Assembly: GCA_964432995.1 (NCBI GenBank)
Contig: CAYSPU010000098.1
Coordinates: 1 to 19,263, forward strand
Reading direction: 5' to 3'
DNA length: 19,263 bases
DNA from: CAYSPU01 sp964432995
GTDB taxonomy: Bacteria > Verrucomicrobiota > Verrucomicrobiia > Limisphaerales > JAHDYP01
Shown: positions 7,506-17,538 of the stretch, in pieces
How the letters are laid out: each line of letters opens with the position of its first letter
How positions within the stretch are numbered: position 1 is the first letter of the stretch
The notes under the pieces: generated by a model
Database searches by the model: none
Told to the model about the DNA's origin: nothing
The model's input: only the letters and a program-made list of their open reading frames with translations
Program-made: the position numbers and the translations under genes

Positions 7506-8498
7506 ATGATACGGTCCTTTGCGTTCACCACTCAGGGGCGGTTGCACAGCAAGGACATTCAGGTCTTCCTGATGCCCACCCTGTTGGCAGATACCAACCT
7601 GTTTTTGTGGGTGGACTTGGAGGATCCGACGCCTGAGGAGACCAAGACCGTTCTCGAGGATGTGTTTCACTTCCACCCGCTGTCGATCGATGACTGCGTG
7701 ATGGTGAGCCCTTCGCCAAAGGTGGAGGAGTATACGCCCAAGGAAGAGGACTTTTTCTCGTCCTATCTGTTCATGGTCATCCACGCGGTCGATTACAGCC
7801 GTCAGGATGGGGTCTTTGCGACCAGCGAACTGAACTTCTTTCTGGGCAAGAACTACCTGGTTACCTACCACGAGATGCCGATGCGGAGTGTGCAGTTGGC
7901 GTCGGAGCGTTGCCTTCGCAGCAACGTGCACATTGCGCGGGCGCCGGATCGTCTCGCGCACACGTTGCTGGATTTGATCGTAGACAACTACAAGCCGGCG
8001 CTGGAGGAGTTGTCGCTGGAGTTGGGGGACCTCGAGCACGAGGCGCTGCGGAACCCGACGCGGGAGACGTTGAACAAGATCCTGCAGATCAAGAAGGAAG
8101 TGGTCCACTTGCGACAGATCATCGGGCCGCAGCGGGAGGTGTTGGCGCGGTTTGCCCGGGGGGAGTTCAAACTGATCCGGGCGCACCTGGTCCCCTACTA
8201 TCGGGATGTCCACGATGGGTTGTTCCACATCTCGGAGTTGGCGCAGAGCTACGCGGATTCGCTGACGGGGATTCTGCAGGTCTACCTGAGTATGTCTTCG
8301 AACCGGACCGGCGAGGTGATCAAGGTGCTGACCTTGTTCACGATTATCACGACGCCGGTGATGTTGGTGGGTACCTGGTATGGAATGAACTTCAAGACCA
8401 TGCCCGAGCTGGACAACGGCTACTATGTCGCGATCGCCGTCACGGTGCTTTCCACGGCGGCGACCTATTGGTACCTGCGGGTCAAGAGGTGGTTGTGA
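7506..8498 (+). CDS. corA: CorA-family magnesium/divalent cation channel
   Basis: The 330-residue protein has normal CorA length. CorA forms a homopentameric inner-membrane channel for Mg2+, and in some members for Co2+ or Ni2+. The signature Gly-Met-Asn is present at residues 293-295 (WYGMNFKTMPE), directly after the first membrane helix (VLTLFTIITTPVMLVGTW). The second helix is YYVAIAVTVLSTAATYWYL, and the short basic C-terminus RVKRWL follows it. The N-terminal cytoplasmic domain carries the long helical region expected between about 140 and 260. Four bases separate its stop from the start of the histidine kinase gene, so the three genes corA, kinase and regulator probably form one operon. 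This pairing is unusual for corA. Confidence 0.93.
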   Translation: MIRSFAFTTQGRLHSKDIQVFLMPTLLADTNLFLWVDLEDPTPEETKTVLEDVFHFHPLSIDDCVMVSPSPKVEEYTPKEEDFFSSYLFMVIHAVDYSRQDGVFATSELNFFLGKNYLVTYHEMPMRSVQLASERCLRSNVHIARAPDRLAHTLLDLIVDNYKPALEELSLELGDLEHEALRNPTRETLNKILQIKKEVVHLRQIIGPQREVLARFARGEFKLIRAHLVPYYRDVHDGLFHISELAQSYADSLTGILQVYLSMSSNRTGEVIKVLTLFTIITTPVMLVGTWYGMNFKTMPELDNGYYVAIAVTVLSTAATYWYLRVKRWL

Positions 8499-8502
8499 TC
8501 CG

Positions 8503-9757
8503 ATGTCGACCCCGAAGTCCAATTTCCTCGACAAGGTGCTGGGCCGGATTGGGCGTCTGGACACCGAGGGGCTGCAGACCGTGGTGCAGCGGTTGGCCCG
8601 GGAGCGCAGCTTCCTGGAGACGTTGTTCAACACGATCGAGGATGGGATTCTGGTGGTGGACGAGGGGGGGCGGATTCTCTACTTCAACCAGGCCGTGACC
8701 AACCTGTTGGGCCTGCAGCCGGCGCAGGCCGAGGGACAGAAGGTGAACCGGTTCCTGCCGCAGATCGATTGGGGGGATCTGTCGCTCCTGGATCAAGGCG
8801 GGGGCCACCGTATGCTGCGTCAGGAGTTCGAGGTGAGCTACCCGCGGCCGCGGTTCCTGCGGCTGTATGCCGCGCCGCTGGACGGTTTGGCGGCGGGCAG
8901 CGCCGGGGTGGCGCTGATCCTGCATGACGCCACCGAGGCCCGCCGGCAGACATTCGAGGCGGTCGAGAGCGAACGGATCCAGGCCCTCACCCTGCTGGCG
9001 GCCAGCGTGGCCCACGAGGTGGGGAATCCCCTCAACGCTCTGCACATCCACCTGCAGTTGATGGAGCGCGAGTTGAAGAAGCTCCGGACCGCGGCCGCCG
9101 AAGCGGAAGGGCCCCCGCGCCCCGGGGGCCGGCGTGGGCGCAGCGCCCTGCCACGCCTGCTGGCGGAGACGGACGAGATCTCCCAGAAGCTGGACAAATA
9201 CCTCGACGTCGCCAAAGGCGAGATTGCCCGCCTCGACTACATTGTCACCCAGTTCCTGCAGGCCATTCGGCCGTCGCCGCCCCAGAAGCGGATGTCGAAT
9301 CTGAACCACATGGTTGAGCGGACCCTGGCGTTGCTGCGACCGGAGATCGAGAACCGAGGGCAGACCGTCGAGTTGCGGCTGGCGGCGGCGCTGCCGCACG
9401 CTCCGCTCGACCCGGTACAGATCCAGCAGGCCCTCCTGAATCTGGTGAAGAACGCCATGCAGGCGATGACCAAGGGCGGCGTGCTGACGGTGGAGACGGG
9501 TTCAGCCCGCGAAGGGGTATGGGTGAGCATTGCCGACACCGGGAGCGGCATCCCACCGGAGCAGGCCAGCCAGATTTTCCAGCCCTACTACACCACCAAA
9601 CGGAAAGGGTCCGGCCTGGGGCTCATGATTGTGCAGCGGATCGTCCGGGACCACGGAGGGCTCATCAAACTCGACAGCCACCTGGGCCGGGGAACGATCT
9701 TCCGGGTCTGGCTGCCGCTCCACGAACCGCAGCCCCGGCTGCTGGAGGCGCACGCGC

Positions 9758-9765
<8 letters not shown>
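8503..9765 (+). CDS. NtrB-like PAS sensor histidine kinase
   Basis: From the ATG four bases after the corA stop, the protein has 420 residues; the longer open frame upstream overlaps corA and is unlikely. It lacks clear membrane helices and should be cytoplasmic. A PAS domain spans about residues 35-145 (FNTIEDGILVVDEGGRILYFN). The HisKA domain carries the phospho-acceptor His171 in SVAHEVGNPLNALHIH. A low-complexity Pro/Gly/Arg insertion (about 200-215) interrupts the dimerisation region before ALPRLLAETDEISQK. The ATPase domain is complete: NLVKNAMQAM, ADTGSGIPP, YYTTKRKGSGLGL. Its 3' end overlaps the next gene by 8 bases, so kinase and regulator are a cognate pair. The signal sensed is unknown; linkage to corA hints at metal or envelope status, but this is inference. 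Confidence 0.93.
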
Positions 9766-11131
<1,366 letters not shown>

Positions 11132-11275
11132 CCCGCGTGAGGCGCGCGACGCGAGCGTGAAACGTCCGGGCTCAGGGCCGGTCGGCTCCGCGAAGCGCCC
11201 GGGATTCGGGCCCGCTCGGGTTTTGGTTTGCCCTCGGGCAAGCGAGGATGGTACCAACGCACGGACGTTACCAGC

Positions 11276-13063
11276 ATGACACCACGTTTGCAGGAGTGGA
11301 TTCACCAACTGGAGCTCGGGCGCGGGGCCCGGATGCTGCAGGGGCTCGTCGCCTTCATGGCTCTGGTGGGAATCGCGGCCTTGTACGATCGGATGGAGTT
11401 CCGCAACTTGCATCACGCCGAGGCCATGGATGCCGCGCAGGTCGCGCGGAACCTCTCGCGGGGGGAAGGCTTCACCACGCAGTTCATTCGGCCGCTGAGC
11501 GTCTCCCTCCTCGAAGAGCACGGAGCCGGTCCGGATCTTCTGAAGCGGCCGCACCCGGACTTGGCCAACGCGCCCGTCTATCCCCTGGTGCTGGCCGCGG
11601 CCATGCGGGTCTTGCCGTTTCCCGATGACGTGCCCACCGACCGTCCCGTGCTGTCCTGCAAGCAGGACGTCTGGGTGGCGTTGGTGAATCAGGTGCTCTT
11701 CATCGGGGTCATCGGTTTGGTCTATCGGCTCTCGCGCCTCTGGTTTGATGTCGCGGTGGCGCGGGTGGCCACCCTCGCCGTGGCCGGCACGGAGTTGTTC
11801 TGGCGCTACTCCGTTTCCGGTTTGTCCACGATGCTCCTGATGCTGCTCGTCCTGGCGTTGGCGGGGTGCCTGGCGGCGATGGACCGGGCGGCGCGTGAGG
11901 CCACTCGTGGCCGCGGCTGGCTGGTGGCCATGGCGGCGCTCGTGGGCCTGCTGACCGGCCTGGCCGCAATGACCCGCTACGCGATGGCCAGCCTCCTGTT
12001 GCCCGTGCTCCTCTTCTTGGTCGCTTACTTCCCGGGACGCCGGCTCGTGCTCCCCGGCGTTGCCGTTCTGGCCTTTGCCCTCTTGACGGCTCCGTGGTTG
12101 TGGCGCAACCACCATCTGTCCGGAACCTGTCTCGGAACGGCCGGCTTCGCCGCCTACGAGGGAACCGCCCCCTTCCCGGGGAATCGCCTCCAACGCTCTT
12201 TCCATCCCGAGCTGTCCCGGGTCACGGTCCACGATGTGGCCGACAAGCTCCACGCCCGCCTGCCGTCCCTCCTCGCTTCCGATCTCCCCCGGACGGCTGG
12301 CAACTGGATCGCCGCGTTCTTCCTCGCGGGGCTGATGCTCGGTTTTCTGAACCCCACCCTTTCCCGTGCCCGGATGTTCTTGCTCCTGTCAATGGGCGTA
12401 TTGATCCCGGTGCAGGGGATTCTCGTCGGGCTGTCGCCTCCTTCCGGAACGGAAGCGTTGCCGACCTCGGCCAATGACCTGCTGGTCACCCTGGGGCCAT
12501 TGGTGATCATCTTCGGCGCCGCCACGTTCCAGGTGCTCCTCGACCAGGTCGACTGGGTCACCGGCGCCGTCCGCCCTTTGCTGGTCGGCGCATTTCTGGT
12601 AATCGTCAGCGGTCCGCTGTGGCTGTCCCTTCTGCCGCCGAGGCCCGACCCCCGGGTTGCGCCGTATGTGCCGTCGCTGGTTCGGTTCTTCGGAGAATGC
12701 TGCGCCGAGGAGGAGTTGATGATGAGCGACATACCCTGGGCCGTGGCGTGGTATGGGGATCGCACCTGCCTCTGGAACACGCTCTGGACGGTCGAGAAGA
12801 ACGGCAGGGAGGATTTTTTTGCGGTCAACGACTCCCGGAAGCCGGTCCGCGCCGTTTACCTGAGCCCCGCGACCCTCAACGGCCGGTTCTTCGAGGATGT
12901 CTATCGGCCGGAGTCCGTCGGGATCAGTTGGGAGCGGTTTGCCGCAGACGCCCTGTATCAGACCAACCTCCCGCCCGGCTTCCCGTTGCGGCGGGCGCAC
13001 GGAGGCTACGCCCAACGAGGCCACCTCCTGATTGCCGACCGGGATCGATGGAACCGCCCATGA
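11276..13063 (+). CDS. Polytopic membrane protein, GT-C (family 39-like) glycosyltransferase candidate
   Basis: I start it at the ATG at 11276, giving 595 residues; a TTG 48 bases upstream is possible but less likely. The N-terminal half has a first helix (GLVAFMALVGIAALY) and a loop with HHAEAMDAAQVARNLSRGEG, in which Asp52 sits where GT-C enzymes such as ArnT/PMT relatives keep a catalytic acidic residue. About eight to ten further helices extend to roughly residue 460 (GAFLVIVSGPLWLSLL). A soluble C-terminal part of about 125 residues follows, probably periplasmic. GT-C enzymes transfer sugars from lipid-phosphate donors. Family membership is inferred from architecture and the acidic loop; I cannot point to a firm motif. 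It precedes the exopolysaccharide genes on the same strand and could glycosylate lipids or proteins of that system. Confidence 0.6.
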   Translation: MTPRLQEWIHQLELGRGARMLQGLVAFMALVGIAALYDRMEFRNLHHAEAMDAAQVARNLSRGEGFTTQFIRPLSVSLLEEHGAGPDLLKRPHPDLANAPVYPLVLAAAMRVLPFPDDVPTDRPVLSCKQDVWVALVNQVLFIGVIGLVYRLSRLWFDVAVARVATLAVAGTELFWRYSVSGLSTMLLMLLVLALAGCLAAMDRAAREATRGRGWLVAMAALVGLLTGLAAMTRYAMASLLLPVLLFLVAYFPGRRLVLPGVAVLAFALLTAPWLWRNHHLSGTCLGTAGFAAYEGTAPFPGNRLQRSFHPELSRVTVHDVADKLHARLPSLLASDLPRTAGNWIAAFFLAGLMLGFLNPTLSRARMFLLLSMGVLIPVQGILVGLSPPSGTEALPTSANDLLVTLGPLVIIFGAATFQVLLDQVDWVTGAVRPLLVGAFLVIVSGPLWLSLLPPRPDPRVAPYVPSLVRFFGECCAEEELMMSDIPWAVAWYGDRTCLWNTLWTVEKNGREDFFAVNDSRKPVRAVYLSPATLNGRFFEDVYRPESVGISWERFAADALYQTNLPPGFPLRRAHGGYAQRGHLLIADRDRWNRP

Positions 13064-13075
13064 TTTCGGGCGGTT
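13052..13075 (+). terminator. Probable terminator after the GT-C-like gene
   Basis: AACCGCCC (13052-13059) and GGGCGGTT (13068-13075) form a perfect 8-bp stem with an 8-base loop that contains the stop codon of the preceding gene (13061-13063). Only a short T stretch follows (TTTGGCT), so termination may be partial. Confidence 0.5.
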
Positions 13076-13152
13076 TGGCTATGTCCATGAACCACAAGAG
13101 CGTTGGGAAATCGCGCCGGAGGCCGCGGGTTCGAATTCGCGGAGAATTCTAT

Positions 13153-13182
13153 TTGACACAACCATCGCATCAAGCGTAGAAA
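13153..13182 (+). promoter_or_regulatory. Probable promoter of the beta-barrel gene
   Basis: A perfect -35 box TTGACA (13153-13158) is followed after 18 bases by TAGAAA (13177-13182). A second possible -10, TATAAG at 13226-13231, sits 12 bases before the ATG at 13244 but lacks a -35 box at the right distance. Two copies of GAATTC (13133-13138 and 13144-13149), centred 11 bases apart, lie just upstream and could be a regulator site. Confidence 0.4.
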
Positions 13183-13243
13183 GAGCCGACTTTTCGAGAC
13201 AAGCTACTCACGGGCGAAATCCTTGTATAAGAGCTAAAACGAT

Positions 13244-14545
13244 ATGAAAAGAATCATCGCTTCTGCCGGACTGGCTGCGCTGGGTGCCGCCTCGATGCAG
13301 GCCGCCTACACCCCGGGATTGACCCCGATGGAACAGGCAAAGCCGTGGAGCATTTCGCTCGCGGTCCGCGGATTCTACGACGACAACTACGCGACCCAGG
13401 CTGACGACTTGTCACGGGACTCGTTTGGCGTCTCGGTGAACCCCACGGCGGCCCTGAACACGACCGTGGGGAGCACGCTGATCAGCGCCAGCTACAATTA
13501 CGACCTGCGCTGGTACGAAGACCGGGACCAAAACGAGGCCGACCACATCCAGGTCGCGAACCTCAAGGTCACCCATGGCTTCACGGAGAGCCTCAAGCTG
13601 GAGGTCTTCGAGCGGTTCGTCTACGCCCAGGAAGGCACCATCACCATGGACGGCCCGGTCTCGACGCGCACCGTCCTCTTCACCGACGCCGACTATGCTC
13701 GCAACACCGCGGGCTTGACGTTCAAGGGTTTCTTTGGCGAGCGGTTCGGCCTGGAGATCGGGTACAAGAACGAGCTGTGGGACTACGAGCAGGATGCGGA
13801 GTCCGGTGTCCTCTTCAACAGCTCGCGCTCCGCGTTGCTCGATCGGATGGATCACCTCGGGACCATTGAGTTTCTGGTGAGGTTGTCGGAGCCGGCCATC
13901 GGGTTGATCGGCTACAAACTGGGGATCAGCCAGCACACAAGCGAAGCCGACAACGTGCCGGTGCCGGTCGGCCCGTATATCTACCAGATGGCTTCCGCTG
14001 ACTTCCGGGATTACCTCTCCCACTACGCGTATGTCGGCATCGACTACACCTTCAACCCGAAGTTGAACGCCTCCCTCCGGGTCGGCGCCCAGATCACGGA
14101 TTATGTCAACGTGGACGATGTGGAATCCTACTCCGGATATGAGGCCGAGGACATGACCTACACGCCGTACGTGGACGCCCGGTTGACCTACAACTACAAC
14201 CCGGGCAGCTACGTGATGATTGGCGTGATCGACACGATCAGCCAAACGGACTTGTCCTCCCAGAGCGAGCAATCGATCGCCGTCTACGGAAACGTCAGCC
14301 ATCGGATCACGCCGCCGTGGAGTGCGGGGTTGGTGGCCATGTTCCAGCACTCGACGTTCACCGGCGGCTACGGCCTCGACGGGGAATCGGAAATCATGTA
14401 TTTGGCCGGGATCAACTCGGTGTATCGGTTCAGCCAATACCTGTCGGCCGAGCTCGGCTACAACTACGACCGGTTGGATTCGGATCTCGAGAGCCGCGAG
14501 TATGACCGGAACCGCGTCTACGTCGGGTTGCGGGCGACCTTCTGA
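13244..14545 (+). CDS. Outer-membrane beta-barrel protein of the exopolysaccharide locus
   Basis: The 433-residue protein opens with a clear signal peptide, MKRIIASAGLAALGAASMQA, cut before AYTPG. The rest alternates polar and aromatic residues in the manner of amphipathic strands (for example ISASYNYDLRWYED and AELGYNYDRLDSD). It ends in VYVGLRATF, whose terminal Phe is the expected signal for BAM-mediated barrel insertion. Size and position suggest a 14- to 16-strand barrel like the EpsL or BBP2-type proteins found in exopolysaccharide and exosortase loci, where they are thought to act in polymer export or surface attachment. I cannot assign a precise role. A strong terminator follows, then the Wzc-like kinase. 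It has its own promoter-like sequences. Confidence 0.75.
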   Translation: MKRIIASAGLAALGAASMQAAYTPGLTPMEQAKPWSISLAVRGFYDDNYATQADDLSRDSFGVSVNPTAALNTTVGSTLISASYNYDLRWYEDRDQNEADHIQVANLKVTHGFTESLKLEVFERFVYAQEGTITMDGPVSTRTVLFTDADYARNTAGLTFKGFFGERFGLEIGYKNELWDYEQDAESGVLFNSSRSALLDRMDHLGTIEFLVRLSEPAIGLIGYKLGISQHTSEADNVPVPVGPYIYQMASADFRDYLSHYAYVGIDYTFNPKLNASLRVGAQITDYVNVDDVESYSGYEAEDMTYTPYVDARLTYNYNPGSYVMIGVIDTISQTDLSSQSEQSIAVYGNVSHRITPPWSAGLVAMFQHSTFTGGYGLDGESEIMYLAGINSVYRFSQYLSAELGYNYDRLDSDLESREYDRNRVYVGLRATF

Positions 14546-14576
14546 CCGGATTTACTCATAACCAACAGCTTTAGCA

Positions 14577-14614
14577 GGGGGAGGCTGGATGGAGGTCCTA
14601 GCCTCCCCCTTTTT
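14577..14614 (+). terminator. Strong Rho-independent terminator
   Basis: GGGGGAGGCT (14577-14586) and AGCCTCCCCC (14600-14609) are a perfect 10-bp stem with a 13-base loop, followed at once by TTTTT (14610-14614). This is a textbook intrinsic terminator. It lies between the beta-barrel gene and the Wzc-like gene, whose ATG begins only five bases after the T tract. The loop itself contains GGAGGT, a strong anti-SD match, too far from the ATG (24 bases) to act as a normal ribosome binding site. Confidence 0.88.
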
Positions 14615-14619
14615 GACTC

Positions 14620-16830
14620 ATGGAACCCGCAAAATTGTCTCCGGCCGCCGCCGAATCCAAGCTCCACTTCCTCGATTACTGGCGCATCATCCGCATCCGG
14701 AAGACGGTCATTCTCGCCGTCTTCCTCCTCGTCGTGCTCAGCACCACGGCCGTCACGTTCCTTCTGCCAGAGTCTTTCATGAGCGTTGTGCGGATTTCCG
14801 TAGACAAAGACGTCTCCGACATCAGTCCGCTCGGTTTCACGACGGCCTCCACCCAGTTTGACCCGTATTTCATCCAGACCGAGTTCGAGAAGATCAAATC
14901 CAAGAGCGTGCTCTACCCGGTGATCACGAACGCCGCGCTGCGGCTGAACGATCGGTTCGGGGCCAGATACAACGACGGCGCTCCGTTGTCCACCGCCCAG
15001 TCCTTCGCGATCCTCTTGAGGATGATCGATGTTCGCCAGACGCGGAATACCAGCCTCATCGAGGTCCGCGTCTACAGCGACGCCCCGGAAAACGCGGCCC
15101 AGGAGGCTGCCGACATCGCCAACGCCATCGCCGAAGTCTACCGCACCACGCGCCTCGAGCTGAAGATGTCCATGGCCCGTAGCGGCATCAAGGCGCTCCA
15201 GGGAGAACTGGAGAAGACCGACGCCGAGGTGCGCGCCCTCCAGACGGACCTGGACGAGCTGAAGAACAGGCTCAAGATCTCCGACTATGTGGCGGAGGGG
15301 AGCCAGTTGCCCCAGATACTCGAGCCGGAGACCGTGCGCCGGCTGGAAGGGGAGCGCATCGTGGTGCAGGCGCAATACAACCACTTGTCCACGATGCTCA
15401 GGACCCTCAAGGAAATCCAGGCTGAGGGAGGCGACGAACTGAACAAGGCCATCCTGAACGCCTACCCGGACGCCGACCTCAGCAAGTTGACCTATGACTT
15501 GAACCTGGCCCAATCCCAGTTGGCCAAGGAGAGCGCGAGCTACGGCGAAGACCATCCCTCGATCAAAGAGCTTTCCGCGATGGTGGCCGATCTGACCAAG
15601 AAGGTGAACGACAAGGTGGACGGAATCCTCAGGGGCATCGAGGTGCAGGTGACGGCCAAGAAGGCCATGTTGGACACCATGAGCGAGTCGGTAGACGGTG
15701 CCAAGGCGAAGGAAGCCGAGATGACCAAGGAGTACCGACCCTACTTCATCAAGAAACGCGACCTCGAAAACAAACAGCGGATTCGCGACGCCATCCTCCT
15801 GCGCATCCTTCAGGAGACGGTGGACGCCTCCCTGCCGCGGACCTCGATGGTGGAGATCACGGACCAGGCGGAGGCGGCACCGCGTGCGGTCCGGCCGAAT
15901 ATCCCTCTCAACATCACCCTGGGGATCATCGTCGGCCTGGTGGTGGGCGTGGGGCTAGCCTTCTTCATCGAGTACCTGGACACCAGCGTGAAGACCATCG
16001 ACGACGTCGAGCACATGCTCCAATCCCCGGTCCTCGGCGTCATCCCTCAGAACGTCGGTTCGCTCGTCGAAGAAGGCCCGGAGAGCCCGCACGCCGAGGC
16101 CTATCGCGTCCTACGCACGAACGTCCTCTTCTCGCGCAAGCGGGAGGATGCCAACTGCCTTACGGTCGTCAGCGGCGGCGCCGGCGAAGGCAAGTCCACC
16201 ACCATCTTCAACCTGGCGGTGGTGTTCGCGCAGAACGGGCAGCGGGTATTGCTGGTGGACTCCGACTTGCGCCGGCCGAGCCTGCACAAACTGCTCAAGG
16301 TCTCCAACGCGGTCGGGCTCACGAACTACCTCCTCGCGCAGAGCAAACTCGAGGAGGTCGTCCAGACCACGCCGATTCCGTCGCTGGACTTCCTGCCGAG
16401 CGGCAAGTTGCCGAGCAGTTCCCTCGGCATCCTCAACTCGCCGCAGATGAAGGAGTTCATCCAGGACGTCCGGCGCCGTTACGATTTCATCTTCTTCGAT
16501 TCGCCGCCGATCATGGGGGTGAGCGACGCTTCGATTCTGGCCAGCATGGTCGACGTCACGATGCTCGTGATTCAGTACCGCAAGTACCCGCAAGCAATGA
16601 CGCTCCGGGCCAAGCAAATGGTGGAGAAGATCGGAGGGAACCTCCTCGGGGTGGTTCTCAACAACATCAACATCTCGCAGGATTCGTACTACTACTACTA
16701 CAGCGGCTACTACTACGACTACTACTCGAAGCGGGACGACTCGTCGAAGAAATCTCCTTCCAAGAAGAACGGCGACTCGAAAGAAGAGCGTTCGGCGCGC
16801 GCCGGGGTGGAAATCAAGCAGAAGTACTGA
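14620..16830 (+). CDS. Wzc-like polysaccharide co-polymerase and tyrosine autokinase
   Basis: The 736-residue protein is a full-length BY-kinase of the polysaccharide chain-length type. A Wzz domain spans about residues 15-450, with membrane helices near 29-50 (TVILAVFLLVVLSTTAVTF) and 430-450 (LNITLGIIVGLVVGVGLAFF) and a coiled-coil-prone periplasmic region between. The cytoplasmic kinase has Walker A GGAGEGKST with Lys525, Walker A' LLVDSDLRRP (544-553), and Walker B IFFDSPP with Asp627. A tyrosine cluster with ten Tyr at 690-702 is the expected autophosphorylation site, followed by a Lys/Ser-rich tail ending in Tyr736. Such kinases set polymer length and gate export through cycles of phosphorylation. 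No Shine-Dalgarno site precedes the ATG; a terminator abuts it. The Wza-type and FHA genes follow closely. Confidence 0.93.
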   Translation: MEPAKLSPAAAESKLHFLDYWRIIRIRKTVILAVFLLVVLSTTAVTFLLPESFMSVVRISVDKDVSDISPLGFTTASTQFDPYFIQTEFEKIKSKSVLYPVITNAALRLNDRFGARYNDGAPLSTAQSFAILLRMIDVRQTRNTSLIEVRVYSDAPENAAQEAADIANAIAEVYRTTRLELKMSMARSGIKALQGELEKTDAEVRALQTDLDELKNRLKISDYVAEGSQLPQILEPETVRRLEGERIVVQAQYNHLSTMLRTLKEIQAEGGDELNKAILNAYPDADLSKLTYDLNLAQSQLAKESASYGEDHPSIKELSAMVADLTKKVNDKVDGILRGIEVQVTAKKAMLDTMSESVDGAKAKEAEMTKEYRPYFIKKRDLENKQRIRDAILLRILQETVDASLPRTSMVEITDQAEAAPRAVRPNIPLNITLGIIVGLVVGVGLAFFIEYLDTSVKTIDDVEHMLQSPVLGVIPQNVGSLVEEGPESPHAEAYRVLRTNVLFSRKREDANCLTVVSGGAGEGKSTTIFNLAVVFAQNGQRVLLVDSDLRRPSLHKLLKVSNAVGLTNYLLAQSKLEEVVQTTPIPSLDFLPSGKLPSSSLGILNSPQMKEFIQDVRRRYDFIFFDSPPIMGVSDASILASMVDVTMLVIQYRKYPQAMTLRAKQMVEKIGGNLLGVVLNNINISQDSYYYYYSGYYYDYYSKRDDSSKKSPSKKNGDSKEERSARAGVEIKQKY

Positions 16831-16860
16831 TTGCCGCCCGCATCGGATTCCGCTAAGTCA

Positions 16861-17538
16861 ATGCCCGCCATGAAGTCATTCCGGAGTGTTCTGGGCGCCA
16901 CCATGGGGTGGGGCGTGTTCCTGTCAATTGTGGTCGTCTTGCTCTCGGGTTGCCAAGGAGCCGGTTCCGGACAGGCAACCGACGTGGGCGCAGCCGGCGC
17001 CGGCACAACCCCTGTCCCCGACACGCCATCCGAAGGCGCCGCCGATGCCGCCTGGAGCGACCTGCTGCGCGTGGGAGATCGCATCACCGTGACGTTTGCC
17101 GGGATCGCAACGGCTCCGGCGACCCACCAGGAACAGATCACGGGCGAAGGCTACATCACGCCGCCGCTGCTGCCCGCCCCCGGAGTCAAGGCGGTCGGCA
17201 AGACCACAAGCGAGCTGCAGCAGGAATTGCATCGGCTCTACGTGCCCAACATCTTCAAGTCGATCACCATCACGGTCCGGAACGAGGAACGCTATTTCTT
17301 CGTTGGCGGCGAGGTGAAGGATGGCGGCATGAAACCGCACCTCACCGAGATGAGCCTCGTGAAGGCGATTCAGGCGGCGCGCGATTGCACCGACTGGGCC
17401 AACAAATCCGCCGTCACGGTGACCCGGGTCGACGGCACCAAGATCACCGTGAACTACAAGAAGGCGATCAAGAACTCGAAGTACGACGTGCCCATCTATC
17501 CCGGAGATCGGATCCACGTCCCGCGCCGTTTCCCCTAG
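16861..17538 (+). CDS. Wza-type polysaccharide export lipoprotein (short)
   Basis: The ATG at 16861 gives 225 residues; the ATG at 16870 is equally possible, and neither has a clear ribosome site. The signal peptide ends in a lipobox, VVLLSGCQG, so Cys31 should be lipidated in the outer membrane or periplasm. A low-complexity Gly/Ala/Pro spacer follows. The poly_export domain begins near LRVGDRITVTFAGI and includes GYITPPLLPAPGVKAVGKT. A SLBB-like segment (RYFFVGGEVKDGGMKPHLTEM) follows, and YPGDRIHVPRRF closes the protein. It is much shorter than E. coli Wza (about 380 residues), having one SLBB unit and lacking the C-terminal helix that forms the outer-membrane pore. The neighbouring beta-barrel could supply that pore. 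It lies 30 bases after the Wzc gene. Confidence 0.87.
   Translation: MPAMKSFRSVLGATMGWGVFLSIVVVLLSGCQGAGSGQATDVGAAGAGTTPVPDTPSEGAADAAWSDLLRVGDRITVTFAGIATAPATHQEQITGEGYITPPLLPAPGVKAVGKTTSELQQELHRLYVPNIFKSITITVRNEERYFFVGGEVKDGGMKPHLTEMSLVKAIQAARDCTDWANKSAVTVTRVDGTKITVNYKKAIKNSKYDVPIYPGDRIHVPRRFP

Noticed and set aside
13081..13179. 32-codon basic small frame in the beta-barrel leader
   Set aside because: It has no ribosome site and contains the TTGACA promoter box. Conservation would be needed before calling it a gene.
13032..13247. 71-codon frame ending in ATGA overlap with the beta-barrel start
   Set aside because: It begins inside the GT-C-like gene, covers the promoter and terminator signals, and has no recognisable domain or ribosome site. 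The ATGA overlap could be chance.
14589..14861. 90-codon frame starting in the terminator loop
   Set aside because: It is out of frame with and overlaps the Wzc gene, and has no domain. The ATG lies in the terminator loop.
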